Shown in pieces: positions 41,792 to 53,244 of a stretch of 64,000 nucleotides of DNA. Numbering within the stretch: position 1 is the first letter of the stretch; each line of letters begins with the position of its first letter. The stretch covers positions 6,634,001 to 6,698,000 of the forward strand of contig NZ_CP139559.1 of the NCBI RefSeq assembly GCF_034263275.1. Reading direction: 5' to 3'. The position numbers were made by a program, and so were the translations under genes. This DNA comes from Mucilaginibacter sp. cycad4. Lineage in GTDB: Bacteria > Bacteroidota > Bacteroidia > Sphingobacteriales > Sphingobacteriaceae. The notes under the pieces were generated by a model. The model saw only the letters and a program-made list of their open reading frames with translations. It was not told the origin of the DNA and searched no databases.

Positions 41792-44608
41792 ATGGATCGT
41801 CTCAATTATATAAATAGCGGAAACGCTGCCTACATATCTTCCCTATACGAACAGTACAAACAGGAACCGGAATCGGTTGATTTCGGATGGCAAAAATTCT
41901 TTGAAGGATTTGATTTCGGTAAAGATACCGATGTTGCCGGAGCAATTGCACCTGCTGCAGTTGGTGAAGCAACTCCTGAACATTTTTTAAAGGAGATCAA
42001 CGTATTAAACATGATAGATGGTTACCGCTCGCGCGGGCACTTGTTTGCAAAAACAAACCCTGTTCGCGAACGCCGCCATTATTTCCCGGGCAAGGAGCTT
42101 GAAACTTTTGGTTTGAGCGAAGCCGACCTTGATACAGTTTTTAACGCCGGTGTTGAAGTTGGTTTGGGCGCTGCCAAATTGCGCGATATCCGCCAGCTGC
42201 TTGAGGATACCTACTGCCGTTCAATAGGTACTGAATATAAATACATCCGCAACCCTATTAAAATAAAATGGTTTGAAGAGCGGATGGAAAGCCGCCGCAA
42301 TGCACCTTCCTTCACTCTTGATGAAAAGAAGGAAATGCTTAACAAGCTGAATGAGGCCGTAACTTTCGAAAACTTTTTGGGTACTAAATTCCTTGGCCAA
42401 AAACGTTTTTCATTAGAAGGTGCGGAAGCCCTGATCCCTTCAATGGATTCGGTAATTAAAAAAGGGGCCGATCTGGGTATAGAAGAGTTTATCATTGGTA
42501 TGGCGCACCGCGGGCGTTTGAACGTGTTGACCAACATTATGGAGAAAACCTATAAAGAGGTGTTCTCTGAGTTTGAAGGTAAAAACTACGATTCTGAATC
42601 ACCTTTTGGAGGTGACGTTAAATACCACTTAGGCTTTTCAACCGATGTGCATACCAAAAATGGCAAAAAAGTTCACCTGAGCCTTTGCCCTAACCCATCG
42701 CACCTGGAAGCTGTTGACCCGGTTGTAGAAGGTATCACCCGTTCAAAAATCGATTTTAAATATGGTGGTGATCATTCAAAGATCGCTCCGATCCTGATCC
42801 ATGGCGACGCTTCAATTGCCGGTCAGGGTATAGTATATGAAGTTTTACAAATGGAAAAACTGGATGGCTACCGCACCGGCGGCACCATTCACCTGGTTAT
42901 CAACAACCAGATAGGTTTTACCACCAACTATAAAGATGCACGTTCAAGTACCTATTGTACCGACGTTGCCAAAACGGTGCTTTCGCCGGTTTTTCACGTA
43001 AATGGCGATGATGTTGAGGCTTTGGCTTACGTGGTAAACCTGGCTATGGAATACAGGCAGATCTTTAACGAGGACGTATTTATCGATATCCTTTGTTACC
43101 GCCGTTATGGCCATAACGAAGCTGATGAGCCTAAATTCACCCAGCCGCTGTTATACAAAGCTATCGACGCGCACCCTAACCCGTTAAAGATTTACAATCA
43201 GAAACTGATAGATGAAGGCAGTATAGATGCGGAGTTCCTGAAATCTATTGAAAAAACCTTTAAGGATGAGTTACAGCAAAAGCTGGATGAAGTAAAATCT
43301 GAAGAAAGGTTTACCGATACTATTGCCATGTTTGAAGGGGCATGGAGCGGTTTACATTTGGCAAGCCATAAAGAACTGGTAAAAGCTATCGACACATCAG
43401 TAGCCGAAGAAACCATATTGGAAATAGGTAACAAACTAACTGTGCTGCCACCTAACAAAGAGTTTTTCAAGAAAATAGAAAAGCTTTTTGAAGACCGCAG
43501 CGCAATGGTAAACAAAACCAAAGTATTTGATTGGGCCATGGGCGAATTGCTTGCTTACGGTACTTTGTTAAAAGAAGGTTACCCGATCAGGTTAAGTGGT
43601 GAGGATGTGAAACGCGGTACTTTCTCGCATCGCCATGCGGTATTGACGCTGGTTGATTCGGAAGATGAGTTTACACCGCTTGCTGCCATTAACCCCGAAG
43701 CTAAACTGAGCATCTATAACTCTTTATTATCTGAGTATGGTGTTTTAGGTTTTGAATACGGCTATGCCCTTGCAAACCCTAACGCACTAACCATTTGGGA
43801 GGCCCAGTTTGGCGACTTCTTTAACGGTGCGCAGATCATTGTTGACCAGTACATTGCCAGCGCCGAAACTAAATGGCAGCGTGGTAACGGTTTGGTAATG
43901 CTGTTGCCTCACGGTTATGAAGGCCAGGGCCCTGAGCACTCATCTGCACGTGTTGAGCGCTTTCTGGAGCTTTGTGCCGATGATAACATTCAAATTGCCA
44001 ACTGTACTACTCCCGCTAACTTCTTCCATATTTTAAGGCGTCAAATGCACCGCGATTTCCGCAAGCCATTGATCATCTTTACACCGAAGAGCTTGTTACG
44101 TAGTCCTAAATGCGTATCGCCGCTGGAAGATTTTACCAATGGCAAATTCCACGAATTAATAGATGACACTTACGTTGACCCCAAAAAAGTAAAACGTGTG
44201 TTGTTATGTACCGGTAAGGTTTATTACGACCTGCTTGATAAACAACAGGCCGATAACCGCAAGGATGTGGCTATTGTACGTGTAGAGCAGCTTTATCCAA
44301 CTCCGGTTACGCAAATTTTGAAGATCAAAGCCAAATATGAAAAGGCAGAGTTTATCTGGGTACAGGAAGAACCTGAAAACATGGGGGCATGGCCTTACAT
44401 TTGCCGCAAGTTCCATAATGATAAGGTGATTAACCTGAGCGTTATTTCAAGGATAGAAGGCAGCAGTACAGCAACCGGTTTTGCTAAACAGCATGCCGCC
44501 CAGCAGTTATACATAGTTTCAAAAGCTTTTGAGGCCCCCGCCGGCAAAGCGGTTAAAGAAGCTGTTAAAAAAACAACAAAGAAAATGGCTGATGCCGGGG
44601 CCGATTGA
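41792..44608 (+). CDS. sucA: SucA, 2-oxoglutarate dehydrogenase E1 component
   Basis: SucA (938 residues) is the thiamine-diphosphate-dependent decarboxylase of the 2-oxoglutarate dehydrogenase complex, feeding the TCA cycle. The N-terminal motif YISSLYEQYKQEPESVDFGW is the E1o start that binds E2. The ThDP region includes GMAHRGRLNVL and a GDASIAGQG segment. Later blocks are RRYGHNEADEPKF and FSHRHAVL. The tail after residue 920 is Lys/Ala rich. sucB starts 58 bases downstream on the same strand, giving the usual E1-E2 operon. No lipoamide dehydrogenase gene is in the window. The start was set at the ATG rather than a TTG nine codons earlier. Confidence 0.97.
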   Translation: MDRLNYINSGNAAYISSLYEQYKQEPESVDFGWQKFFEGFDFGKDTDVAGAIAPAAVGEATPEHFLKEINVLNMIDGYRSRGHLFAKTNPVRERRHYFPGKELETFGLSEADLDTVFNAGVEVGLGAAKLRDIRQLLEDTYCRSIGTEYKYIRNPIKIKWFEERMESRRNAPSFTLDEKKEMLNKLNEAVTFENFLGTKFLGQKRFSLEGAEALIPSMDSVIKKGADLGIEEFIIGMAHRGRLNVLTNIMEKTYKEVFSEFEGKNYDSESPFGGDVKYHLGFSTDVHTKNGKKVHLSLCPNPSHLEAVDPVVEGITRSKIDFKYGGDHSKIAPILIHGDASIAGQGIVYEVLQMEKLDGYRTGGTIHLVINNQIGFTTNYKDARSSTYCTDVAKTVLSPVFHVNGDDVEALAYVVNLAMEYRQIFNEDVFIDILCYRRYGHNEADEPKFTQPLLYKAIDAHPNPLKIYNQKLIDEGSIDAEFLKSIEKTFKDELQQKLDEVKSEERFTDTIAMFEGAWSGLHLASHKELVKAIDTSVAEETILEIGNKLTVLPPNKEFFKKIEKLFEDRSAMVNKTKVFDWAMGELLAYGTLLKEGYPIRLSGEDVKRGTFSHRHAVLTLVDSEDEFTPLAAINPEAKLSIYNSLLSEYGVLGFEYGYALANPNALTIWEAQFGDFFNGAQIIVDQYIASAETKWQRGNGLVMLLPHGYEGQGPEHSSARVERFLELCADDNIQIANCTTPANFFHILRRQMHRDFRKPLIIFTPKSLLRSPKCVSPLEDFTNGKFHELIDDTYVDPKKVKRVLLCTGKVYYDLLDKQQADNRKDVAIVRVEQLYPTPVTQILKIKAKYEKAEFIWVQEEPENMGAWPYICRKFHNDKVINLSVISRIEGSSTATGFAKQHAAQQLYIVSKAFEAPAGKAVKEAVKKTTKKMADAGAD

Positions 44609-44666
44609 TCTTTCAATTATTATCCGGTAATCCATTAAAGAAATATAAAATCTACAATACTACAAT

Positions 44667-46238
44667 ATGAGCTTAGCGATTAAGGTGCCTACCGTAGGCG
44701 AATCAATTACAGAAGTAACCCTTTCGAGCTGGAAAAAGAAAGACGGCGACCACGTTGAAATGGACGAGGTTATTGCCGAACTGGAATCAGACAAGGCTAC
44801 TTTTGAGCTTACTGCCGAAAAAGCCGGTACTTTAAAAATCGTTGCCAATGAAGGCGATGTATTACCAATTGGCGCTGTTGTTGCCAATATTGAAGATGGC
44901 GGCGCCGAAGTTGCTGCTCCTGCAGCACAGCCACAGCCTGAAGTTGTAGCTAACGCACCTGCTCCGGCACCGGTTGCTGCGGTTCCGGCTGCTGCGTCAG
45001 CATCTGTTGAAATTAAAGTACCACCGGTAGGTGAATCTATTACTGAGGTTACTTTATCACGTTGGATTAAAAAAGATGGTGACGCTGTTGCTATGGACGA
45101 AGCTATTGCTGAGCTGGAATCAGATAAAGCGACTTTTGAACTTACTGCCGAGAAAGCAGGCACATTAAAAACAATCGCTAAAGAAGGCGATGTATTAGCT
45201 ATCGGTGCTGTAGTTTGCACTATTGAAGGTGCAGGCGCATCACAACCGGCCACTACTCCGGTTACCCCGGCGGTTGTTAGCGCTGCTGACGAGTCGCCAA
45301 GGGGCGGTGGAGCTGCCGAAAGTGCTAAAACTTATGCATCAGGCACACCATCTCCTGCTGCTGCCAAAATATTAGCCGAAAAAGGTGTTGATCCAAAATC
45401 AGTTTCAGGTTCGGGTGTTGACGGCCGTATCACTAAAGGTGATGCCCTTGGTGCGCAAGCCTCTGCAGCTAAACAAGCTGCTCCGGCTGCTCAGCCTGCT
45501 GCTGCCGCTCCGGTTGCAACTTCTACAGGTGGTGGTGCCAGGGACGAGAAACGCGAAAAAATGACCTCATTGCGCAAAACCGTTGCTAAACGTTTAGTAT
45601 CGGTTAAAAATGAAACGGCAATGCTTACCACCTTTAACGAGGTAGATATGCAACCGATCATGGAATTGCGCGGTAAATACAAAGATAAATTCAAAGAAAA
45701 ACATGGTGTTGGCTTAGGCTTCATGTCGTTCTTTACCAAAGCTGTTACTGAGGCTTTGAAAGACTGGCCGGCTGTAGGTGCACGTATTGAAGGTGAAGAG
45801 ATCGTATACAGCAATTTTGCTGATATCTCTATCGCTGTATCTGCCCCTAAAGGTTTGGTTGTTCCGGTTATCCGTAATGCTGATAGCATGAGCCTTGCCG
45901 AAATTGAAAAGGCTATCGTGGTACTTGCCGGTAAAGCCCGCGAAAATAAACTCACCATCCCTGAAATGACCGGCGGTACATTTACCATTACCAATGGTGG
46001 TGTGTTTGGTTCAATGTTATCAACCCCTATCATCAATGCGCCTCAATCGGCCATTTTAGGTATGCATAATATCATTGAGCGCCCTGTTGCCGTAAACGGT
46101 CAGGTAGTTATCCGCCCGATGATGTACCTTGCCCTGTCATATGATCACCGCATCATTGACGGCCGCGAATCGGTAAGTTTCCTGGTAAGGGTTAAACAAT
46201 TGCTTGAAGATCCTGCAAGGTTGTTGTTAGGTGTATAA
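44667..46238 (+). CDS. sucB: Dihydrolipoyllysine succinyltransferase (E2o) with two lipoyl domains
   Basis: This 523-residue E2 subunit forms the core of the 2-oxoglutarate dehydrogenase complex and transfers the succinyl group to CoA. It has two lipoyl domains, with lipoylated lysines in ESDKATFEL at Lys43 and Lys154; the two copies are nearly identical. Ala/Pro-rich linkers follow each, then an E1/E3-binding domain ([20 protein letters not shown]) and the catalytic domain from about residue 300 with [15 protein letters not shown]. coli SucB has one lipoyl domain, and two are seen in several Bacteroidota. It is downstream of sucA and ends in a terminator. Confidence 0.96.
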   Translation: MSLAIKVPTVGESITEVTLSSWKKKDGDHVEMDEVIAELESDKATFELTAEKAGTLKIVANEGDVLPIGAVVANIEDGGAEVAAPAAQPQPEVVANAPAPAPVAAVPAAASASVEIKVPPVGESITEVTLSRWIKKDGDAVAMDEAIAELESDKATFELTAEKAGTLKTIAKEGDVLAIGAVVCTIEGAGASQPATTPVTPAVVSAADESPRGGGAAESAKTYASGTPSPAAAKILAEKGVDPKSVSGSGVDGRITKGDALGAQASAAKQAAPAAQPAAAAPVATSTGGGARDEKREKMTSLRKTVAKRLVSVKNETAMLTTFNEVDMQPIMELRGKYKDKFKEKHGVGLGFMSFFTKAVTEALKDWPAVGARIEGEEIVYSNFADISIAVSAPKGLVVPVIRNADSMSLAEIEKAIVVLAGKARENKLTIPEMTGGTFTITNGGVFGSMLSTPIINAPQSAILGMHNIIERPVAVNGQVVIRPMMYLALSYDHRIIDGRESVSFLVRVKQLLEDPARLLLGV

Positions 46239-46262
46239 CCCTGCAAAAACTTTATAAAAGAG

Positions 46263-46296
46263 ATCCCGGTTGGCTTTTTCCTTCCGGGATTTTTTA
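46263..46296 (+). terminator. Terminator after sucB
   Basis: ATCCCGG and CCGGGAT form a stem followed by a T run (46291-46295). Confidence 0.8.
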
Positions 46297-46392
46297 TGAT
46301 AATATTTTATCGGGATATTGGCAAACCATGAATGGGAGGGTTATAAGCGGTTGAACAACTTGTATATAAGCCTAACCTCCGATCTCTAACCT

Positions 46393-48033
46393 CTAAAACG
46401 AACTCTTCACCACCCTCTTTAGCACTAACAAATTTTGCCCGTTGAGACTATAACCGCTGATGTTGTTTTGGTATAGATTTACCAGTTTATCATAGTATAA
46501 TACTACAATGGGCGATTGCTCCATCATTAGGTTGTCCATTTGGCGATAGAGGGCGAAGCGTTTTTCATCATCTTTTACCTGGTAGGTTTGCTCAAAAAGT
46601 TCATCGAACCTTTTGTTGTTGAACCCGGTGTAATTTGGGCCGAAAGGGATTTTGTTTTTGGAATAAAATACCGAAAGATAGTTTTCGGCATCGGGATAAT
46701 CGGCTATCCACGAACCATAAAAAAAGTTGATGCCGTTCTTGGAGATCAGCTCACGTAAACTTGCACCCTGGGTTATCTCTACATTTGTTTTTATGCCGAT
46801 ACGTTCCAGTTGGCCCTGTACATATTCTATTAAACTGCGGTACCCAACGGTGGTAGCCAGGGTAATTTCGGGCATGTTTTTACCATTGGGATAACCGGCA
46901 TCACGAAGCAGGCAACGGGCTTTTTCCGGGTCGTAAGTATAGCCTTTTACTCCCGTCCCATTAAAACCAGGCATGCCTTCGGGCACAAAACCTTCATAGC
47001 CCGGTGTACCCATACTGTTGCGCAGATATTTGATCATCTTTTCGCGGTCGATGGCGTAGTTGATGGCCTGTCTGATCTTAAGTATTTTTAAAGGGGATTT
47101 TTTTACAATGGGTAAAGTGGTATCCACCAGCATACCCAGGTAAATGGTGTTCAGGTAAGGAGCGGTATTGAGTATAAACTTACCCTTATATTTTTGCGTT
47201 ATCTTGCCTGCTTTGGTGAGGATATCATCGCGATAGCTGCCGTCGATATCATTCAAAAAATCGATATTCTTTTTTACAAACTCCAGGAACGAGGTTTGCT
47301 TATCAGCAATAAAGGTGGAGCGGATAGCATCGAGGTAGGGCAGGCGGTTACCTTTTTCATCCTTTTCCCAGTAATGCTCGTTTTTTAAAAACACCAGTAC
47401 TTCACCTTCTTTCCAGTATTTAAACCTGAAAGGGCCGGTACCTACCGGATGGCTCCTGAAATCCTTGCCATAAAACTCGACTACCTCTTTGGGTACTACA
47501 GAACAATATTGCGCAGTAAGCAAACTTAAAAACGGCGCAAAAGGTTGTTTTAGCCTGATTTGAAAAGTGCTGTCATCGGGCGCCATGAACGCGCTTTTGT
47601 CCTTTACCTTATCGCTGAAGATCCATGAGCCGGATGAGGCCACTTTTGGATCGATCAAACGACCGAAGCTATAGGCAAAATCTGAAGCCACTGCCTTTCG
47701 GCCTATACCATTTGCAAAATGAGGGTCGTCATGAAAATAAACATCATTGCGGAGGTGAAAGGTATAAAGCAAGCCATCTGCCGATGTTTCCCAGCTTTTA
47801 GCTATACAGGGAATGGTTTTTAAACTGTCATTGATCTGTACCAGGCCATTATAAAGCTGGTTATCCATCCATATGGTATAATGGTTACGGCAAAAGGCGG
47901 GATCAAGTGAAGTAAGCCCTTCTTCCAGGTTGATATTAAAAACCGTTTTATGCTGATTGGAAGAGGTATCGGTATGGCAGGCGCAAAGCTGAATTGTGAA
48001 TAACAACAAAAGGTAAGTGATCAGCTTATTCAT
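46393..48033 (-). CDS. Peptide-binding lipoprotein of the ABC transporter SBP_bac_5 family
   Basis: This 546-residue lipoprotein resembles extracellular solute-binding proteins of family 5 (OppA/DppA-like). The signal ends in IQLCACHTDTSS, with Cys19 as the lipidation site. The mature part shows the family features: EEGLTSLDPAFCRNHYTIWM near the start, then DGLLYTFHLRNDVYFHDDPH and HPVGTGPFRFKYWKEGEVLV, and AINYAIDREKMI. No permease or ATPase genes are adjacent, so it may work alone or with a transporter elsewhere. The ligand is unknown. The gene is monocistronic on the minus strand. Confidence 0.88.
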   Translation of the reverse strand: MNKLITYLLLLFTIQLCACHTDTSSNQHKTVFNINLEEGLTSLDPAFCRNHYTIWMDNQLYNGLVQINDSLKTIPCIAKSWETSADGLLYTFHLRNDVYFHDDPHFANGIGRKAVASDFAYSFGRLIDPKVASSGSWIFSDKVKDKSAFMAPDDSTFQIRLKQPFAPFLSLLTAQYCSVVPKEVVEFYGKDFRSHPVGTGPFRFKYWKEGEVLVFLKNEHYWEKDEKGNRLPYLDAIRSTFIADKQTSFLEFVKKNIDFLNDIDGSYRDDILTKAGKITQKYKGKFILNTAPYLNTIYLGMLVDTTLPIVKKSPLKILKIRQAINYAIDREKMIKYLRNSMGTPGYEGFVPEGMPGFNGTGVKGYTYDPEKARCLLRDAGYPNGKNMPEITLATTVGYRSLIEYVQGQLERIGIKTNVEITQGASLRELISKNGINFFYGSWIADYPDAENYLSVFYSKNKIPFGPNYTGFNNKRFDELFEQTYQVKDDEKRFALYRQMDNLMMEQSPIVVLYYDKLVNLYQNNISGYSLNGQNLLVLKRVVKSSF

Positions 48034-48124
48034 TCAGGCTAATATATTAAATATAGCGTTAGCGGTGTAAATGAATAGTTGATTATTACGTGTAGATGAT
48101 ATGGATTGAAAGTGATGATAAAAG

Positions 48125-48922
48125 CTAAAATAAAAAAGTAAAGCCACCGCCTTTTGAGGGCTTTTTCATTTCTTCAAACTTTCCAATTTCCTGATTGATC
48201 AAAAAAGAATACTCGCCTGCCATGAACTCACGAAATACTTCAATATTTTCCTGTTCGCGGGTATCAATCAGCGCCTGGATATAGGCTACTTTATTTTCAC
48301 TCCGTACCATTGCCAATGGAAGATTGTAATAGGCCTGAATGTAGTTCATTAATAATCGCGAAGTACGTCCGTTGCCATCATAATAAGGATGTATGCTTAC
48401 AAGATTGAAATGCGCATCGAAGGATAGGTTGATTTGTTCTGCGATAGACAGGGGGGAACTGATAGACTCGTTAAGCTTATTTACCAATTCATTCGTCAAA
48501 CGTTCTACTTTATCGAAATTAGGAAAATAGGAAATGCCTGCAGTAACATTGCCTTTTCGGAATGCCCCGGTTCGTGAATCAACTGTGCCGAGCATAGTAT
48601 TGTAAACCTTGCCGGTATTTTTCATAACCATTGCATTTATCTCCTTTAACAGAGGTACTGATAATGCTCTTTTTGCTTTTGCATTTTTAATTGTAAAAAG
48701 GAGGGCCGCGTGATGATCTGTTACCATCAGGCTGTCTTCCAACGGCTTGCCGTTGGGAGTACGCCCTTCATTGATCAGCACTTGTGTTTCTACCTCTGTC
48801 AATGTTGAGCCTTCGATCCGTGTGGAGTGATAGTCAATTGAAATAAGGTTAAACCGATCATGGTCAATTACATCGGTTATGCCAAGGTCGTTGTATTTTT
48901 CTATGAGGTTAACTATTTCCAT
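48125..48922 (-). CDS. Fic-domain AMPylase-type protein (class II, self-inhibited)
   Basis: This 265-residue protein has the Fic core HPYYDGNGR at residues 178-186, which fully matches HPFxxGNGR with the catalytic His and the anion-hole/phosphate residues. Fic enzymes usually transfer AMP to target hydroxyl groups. An inhibitory-helix motif, STRIEGS (residues 33-39, [S/T]xxxE[G/N]), lies in the N-terminal part of the same chain, so this is a class II, autoinhibited form. There is no separate antitoxin gene next to it. The target is unknown. The gene is monocistronic on the minus strand, between the peptide-binding lipoprotein and a GH19-like enzyme. Confidence 0.92.
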   Translation of the reverse strand: MEIVNLIEKYNDLGITDVIDHDRFNLISIDYHSTRIEGSTLTEVETQVLINEGRTPNGKPLEDSLMVTDHHAALLFTIKNAKAKRALSVPLLKEINAMVMKNTGKVYNTMLGTVDSRTGAFRKGNVTAGISYFPNFDKVERLTNELVNKLNESISSPLSIAEQINLSFDAHFNLVSIHPYYDGNGRTSRLLMNYIQAYYNLPLAMVRSENKVAYIQALIDTREQENIEVFREFMAGEYSFLINQEIGKFEEMKKPSKGGGFTFLF

Positions 48923-49011
48923 CGTTTCAACAACGCGAAAATACTTATAAGTTTTTGTATAGTGGTTCAGTTGCCTGGCACCGATAAACCTGGCAACTGA
49001 ATTTAACTTTA

Positions 49012-49605
49012 CTACGCATCAATACCAGTCAATCCCTTATAAAAATGTTTGGCATAACCTGCTATCAGCACATCGTGATCATTTCCGTTAATGATGCGGC
49101 GGGCGTTGATCCAGTCGGCATGGGTGACATCAAAGTATTTGCCTAAGCCAACGCCGGTAAACATGCCTTTTGTCATCCCTTCAATCATAATATTGGCTGC
49201 TATATCAGGCTGAAGCGCCAGCTCGGGATGGTTGAGCAGGTCGAGATGTAAATGTTTGCCCATGGCATCATAGTTCTCGTACCAGGTTAATTGCACAAAA
49301 CCGCGACCATAGTAAAGCTGATCGGGCGTTGTATAAGGAATACGGTGACCAGGCCCCCCGCCCATTTTAAATTTTTCGCCATAGGGATGGCCTTTCCCTT
49401 TGCCAAACTCATTTATCGGCTGCATGGTGCCTGCGCATTCATGGTAAACTGTACCCAGCATGTAGGCTACTTTGCGTTGATCGGTAATGCCGGCGTCTGC
49501 TGCGGCTTTTAAAATGGTTTCGATGCCATCGACCTGGCTTTGTGAAATGTGGCCTTTAAATACAGACGCACGAATGGTGTCATAAAATTCTTTTGTACCT
49601 GGCAT
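49012..49605 (-). CDS. GH19 chitinase / endolysin-like hydrolase
   Basis: This 197-residue protein matches the glycoside hydrolase family 19 fold, whose members cut chitin or peptidoglycan glycan. The catalytic-type glutamate is in VYHECAGTMQPINEFG, and YGRGFVQLTWYENYDAMGKH is the conserved substrate-binding helix stretch. There is no signal peptide, as in phage endolysins, but no holin or phage gene is nearby. It might act in cell-wall turnover, or be exported by an unusual route. It is monocistronic, between fic and uvrA, both on the same strand. Confidence 0.82.
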   Translation of the reverse strand: MPGTKEFYDTIRASVFKGHISQSQVDGIETILKAAADAGITDQRKVAYMLGTVYHECAGTMQPINEFGKGKGHPYGEKFKMGGGPGHRIPYTTPDQLYYGRGFVQLTWYENYDAMGKHLHLDLLNHPELALQPDIAANIMIEGMTKGMFTGVGLGKYFDVTHADWINARRIINGNDHDVLIAGYAKHFYKGLTGIDA

Positions 49606-49813
49606 GATAATAAAATTTAGGTATTCGTAATAAAATTAATTGCTGTAAACGAATGTTTCAGATTAAAAAGGTGTGGAAGATTTAGGTAAATATAAATATT
49701 CGCGTTTGGAATACCAAGGCTGATATTCAAAGAGTTGTGATGGGATTTTTAAACGAATTACGAGTGTTGGTTAAAAACCTACATAAAGCGGGATTATGTT
49801 TTATAAAGCAAAT

Positions 49814-49849
49814 TTTAAAGTGCCCGTTTTATTATACAGGCACTTTAAA
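49814..49849 (-). terminator. Hairpin directly after uvrA
   Basis: TTTAAAGTGCC (49814-49824) and GGCACTTTAAA (49839-49849) pair perfectly and directly abut the uvrA stop. The following T-run on the minus strand is short. Confidence 0.6.
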
Positions 49850-52738
49850 TTAAAACCGCTCTTTCAAAAACTTGCCTGTGTAGCTGTCTTTTTGTTTTAA
49901 AAGCTCTTCGGGAACGCCCTCAAATACTACCTTACCGCCACGGTCACCACCTTCCGGGCCAATATCGATAACCCAGTCGGCACATTTGATCACATCCATG
50001 TTATGCTCAATAACAATGATGGTATTGCCATGATCAAGCAATGCATCAAATGATTTCAGCAGTTTTTTAATATCGGCAAAGTGCAAACCGGTGGTAGGTT
50101 CATCAAAAATAAACAATGTTTTATTGGTGTTATTGCCTTTTACCAGGAACGATGCCAGCTTGATACGCTGTGCTTCGCCTCCTGATAGGGTATTTGACGA
50201 CTGCCCCAATTGTACATAACCCAAACCAACATCAACCAACGGTTTTATTTTAGCGATGATCTTAGGCTCTTTGGCAAAAAACTCAACAGCCTCATCAATG
50301 GTCATGTTCAGGATCTCCGATACGTTTTTTTCTTTGTATTGGATATCTAAGATATGCTGCTTAAAACGATGGCCCCCGCAGGTTTCGCAGGTAAGGAAGA
50401 TATCAGCCATGAACTGCATCTCTATTTTGACTTCCCCTTCGCCCTGGCAAACATCGCAGCGGCCCCCCTCAACATTAAAGGAAAACGCCGAAGGTTTTAA
50501 CCCGGCGGCTTTTGCTGCCGGCTGAGCGGCGTACAGGTTGCGGATCTCGTCCCAGGCTTTAACATAAGTAACCGGGTTTGAGCGCGATGAACGGCCTATC
50601 GGGTTTTGGTCGACCAGTTCAACCTGTTCAATTTTGCTGTAATCACCGTCAATGGCATCATATGAGCCCGTTTGTTCGCCCGAATAGTTTCCTAAGGCTT
50701 TTTGAACTGCAGGAGCAAGGATACGTTTTACCAAACTGGTTTTACCCGAGCCGGATACGCCGGTAACAACAGTAAGTACGCCTAACGGAAATTTGGCGTT
50801 TACATGTTTCAGGTTGTTTTCGCGCGCGCCTTTTATTTCAATAAAATCGTGCCATTTGCGGCGGCTTGCGGGGATAGCAATTTCTTCCCTGCCGCTCAGG
50901 TATTTGCCGGTGAGGCTTTTATCGTCTTTTATAATTTCGTTATAGGTACCGGTAAAGATCAGCTCCCCGCCATGGGTACCGGCCTCCGGGCCAATATCAA
51001 TGATGTGGTCGGCAGCTTTCATGATCTCTTCCTCGTGCTCAACAACCAATACCGTGTTGCCTACATCGCGGAGGGATTTTAATACGCTGATCAATCGTTG
51101 GGTATCGCGCGGGTGCAAACCAATGCTTGGCTCATCCAGTACATAAACGGAACCTACCAGGCTGCTGCCCAGTGAAGTAGCCAGGTTAATGCGCTGTGAT
51201 TCACCGCCCGATAATGTATTTGATAAACGGTTGAGTGTTAAATAGCTCAAGCCTACATCATTTAAAAAGCCGAGGCGGTTGGTTATTTCCATCAGCAAAC
51301 GTTTACCGATTTTGGCATCTGTTTCACTGAGTTCAAGTGATTTAAAAAATTCAAACGCTTTATCCAGCGGCATCAGTACCACATCGGTTATCGACTTTTC
51401 GTTGATCTTTACGTAGGAGGCATCCATCCGCAAACGGCTGCCCTTGCACTCCGGACAGGTAGTTTTGCCCCTGTATCGCGAGAGCAAAACACGGTACTGG
51501 ATTTTATAGGTTTGCTCCTCCATCTCCTTGAAAAACTCATCAAGACCACGGAAAAACTTATTGCCTTTCCATAAAAGGCGTTGTTCTTTTTCGGTTAGCT
51601 GATTGTATTGACGGTGGATAGGAAAGTCGAACTTTAAGGCGTGCCTTACCAGTGCATCGTTCCATTCGCGCATTTTTTCGCCGCGCCAGGGGGCAATAGC
51701 TCCCTCGTAAATAGATTTGCTTTTATCCGGAATAACCAGGTCTTCATCAATGCCAATCACCTTGCCATAACCTTCGCATTTTTTGCAGGCGCCGTATGGA
51801 TTATTAAAGCTGAAAAAGTTTGGAGTTGGCTCTTCAAACTTCAATCCGTCTAACTCAAAACGGTCGCAAAAAAAGCGCTCATGTTCGGTATCGCCGTCAG
51901 GTTCCTGGAAGCGGACAAAACAATCGCCTTTGCCTTCAAAGAAGGCCGTTTGTATCGAATCGCCTAAGCGGCTAATAGTTTCGTCTTCTTCATTCTTGGT
52001 AACGCGGTCAACAACTATGCGTACAACGGTTTGCTGGTCTGCTTCCGCAGTTTCCGGGGTGTTTTTTTTTGCTTTCGTTTTTTTGATCTCAACCGCAGGC
52101 TCAGCTGCTACGAGCGGTACGTTTTCCACGGCCTGGTCCTCAAGCAGCGATTCAATGCGCGAAAGTTTGCCGTTATATTCAACACGTACAAAGCCCTTCT
52201 GCATTAATACGGCAAGTTCTTCTTTAAGGCTCCGGTTATTGTGCGGGTGCAGGGGAGCAAGAATGGTTACCTGGGTTTCGTTAGGCAATGAAAGCACAAA
52301 GTTCACCACGTCGGTCACCGAATCTTTCTTCACAATGTTGCCCGATATGGGTGATATGGTTTTACCGATGCGTGAAAAAAGCAGTTTCAGATAATCATAG
52401 ATCTCGGTTGATGTGCCAACAGTTGAGCGTGGGTTTGAAGTAATTACCTTTTGCTCAATGGCTATGGCTGGCGCAATACCCTTAATATAATCAACATCGG
52501 GCTTGTTCATACGGCCCAAAAACTGGCGGGCATATGATGAAAGGCTTTCCACGTAGCGGCGCTGACCCTCGGCGTACAAAGTATCGAAAGCGAGCGATGA
52601 TTTGCCCGAGCCCGACATGCCGGTAACTACCACCAGTTTATTTTTGGGAATAGCCACATCAAGGTTTTTAAGGTTGTGCACCCTTGCGCCTTTTATGATA
52701 ATATGTTTTTGCGGATCTTTTTCTGCTTCTTTACTCAT
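49850..52738 (-). CDS. uvrA: UvrA, excinuclease ABC subunit A
   Basis: UvrA (962 residues) is the damage-sensing ATPase of nucleotide excision repair. The two ABC modules carry the Walker A motifs GMSGSGKSS (residues about 40-48) and GVSGSGKTS, and two signature stretches ([17 protein letters not shown] and [15 protein letters not shown]). Zinc-binding cysteines are visible in [12 protein letters not shown] and [16 protein letters not shown] with [10 protein letters not shown] Lys/Thr-rich insert at about residues 222-248 ([20 protein letters not shown]) is not conserved in the family. Length is close to normal. No uvrB or uvrC gene is in the window. Confidence 0.98.
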   Translation of the reverse strand: MSKEAEKDPQKHIIIKGARVHNLKNLDVAIPKNKLVVVTGMSGSGKSSLAFDTLYAEGQRRYVESLSSYARQFLGRMNKPDVDYIKGIAPAIAIEQKVITSNPRSTVGTSTEIYDYLKLLFSRIGKTISPISGNIVKKDSVTDVVNFVLSLPNETQVTILAPLHPHNNRSLKEELAVLMQKGFVRVEYNGKLSRIESLLEDQAVENVPLVAAEPAVEIKKTKAKKNTPETAEADQQTVVRIVVDRVTKNEEDETISRLGDSIQTAFFEGKGDCFVRFQEPDGDTEHERFFCDRFELDGLKFEEPTPNFFSFNNPYGACKKCEGYGKVIGIDEDLVIPDKSKSIYEGAIAPWRGEKMREWNDALVRHALKFDFPIHRQYNQLTEKEQRLLWKGNKFFRGLDEFFKEMEEQTYKIQYRVLLSRYRGKTTCPECKGSRLRMDASYVKINEKSITDVVLMPLDKAFEFFKSLELSETDAKIGKRLLMEITNRLGFLNDVGLSYLTLNRLSNTLSGGESQRINLATSLGSSLVGSVYVLDEPSIGLHPRDTQRLISVLKSLRDVGNTVLVVEHEEEIMKAADHIIDIGPEAGTHGGELIFTGTYNEIIKDDKSLTGKYLSGREEIAIPASRRKWHDFIEIKGARENNLKHVNAKFPLGVLTVVTGVSGSGKTSLVKRILAPAVQKALGNYSGEQTGSYDAIDGDYSKIEQVELVDQNPIGRSSRSNPVTYVKAWDEIRNLYAAQPAAKAAGLKPSAFSFNVEGGRCDVCQGEGEVKIEMQFMADIFLTCETCGGHRFKQHILDIQYKEKNVSEILNMTIDEAVEFFAKEPKIIAKIKPLVDVGLGYVQLGQSSNTLSGGEAQRIKLASFLVKGNNTNKTLFIFDEPTTGLHFADIKKLLKSFDALLDHGNTIIVIEHNMDVIKCADWVIDIGPEGGDRGGKVVFEGVPEELLKQKDSYTGKFLKERF

Positions 52739-53244
52739 TCTATTGAATTAGTTCATAGTTGATGGTTGATGGATCATAGTAGGATGCTTTGCAGGTTAGT
52801 GGCAAAATTTATACCATGAACCATGATCTATTAACCCTGAACTTTTGCGAATGCAAAAATCCTAAAATATTTAGCAGAATCCAAATGAGTTTTAATTGTT
52901 TATTGGATTAAACTACGTGAAATATTGGAGTTTACAGTTTGCTGACTTTTTAAAACTTAATGTTGTTTTAACAACTACTTTTTAAAAAATTTATTTTGGT
53001 GAATGATTAAACCTTCGGTATTAAAAATCAGTCTAAAGGAAGTGTGCCAAATAAATGATGGTTTTATAGTTAATTATACCGATTAATAGTAAAGTAGGAC
53101 GCAAAAAAAAAAATTTTATTTGTTTTTTTATCAATAATTTATTTTATTTGAGCAAACAAATCTTTAACCCCTAAGGAGCACGCTATAGAATATACTTTAC
53201 TTTAAAAGGTTTTAACTAAAAATTAAGTTTAAGTAGTACTTTCT
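52739..53244. other. Gene-free AT-rich region upstream of uvrA and the ECF sigma gene
   Basis: The region separates two divergent genes. At 52752-52778 it holds a TCATAGTTGATGGTTGATGG-type word that reappears, inverted, at about 54509-54535 upstream of nth. A long A run followed by T-rich DNA lies at 53104-53135. No ORF with coding character is seen on either strand. The region must contain both promoters, but I see no clear -7/-33 pair. Confidence 0.45.

Noticed and set aside
48125-49605. Fic plus GH19 as a toxin/lysis module
   Set aside because: They are separated by about 90 bases and have no shared signals, phage genes or antitoxin; treated as neighbours by chance.
51783-52394. 203-residue ORF antisense to uvrA
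   Set aside because: Its composition is a mirror of uvrA codons, and uvrA has strong evidence.
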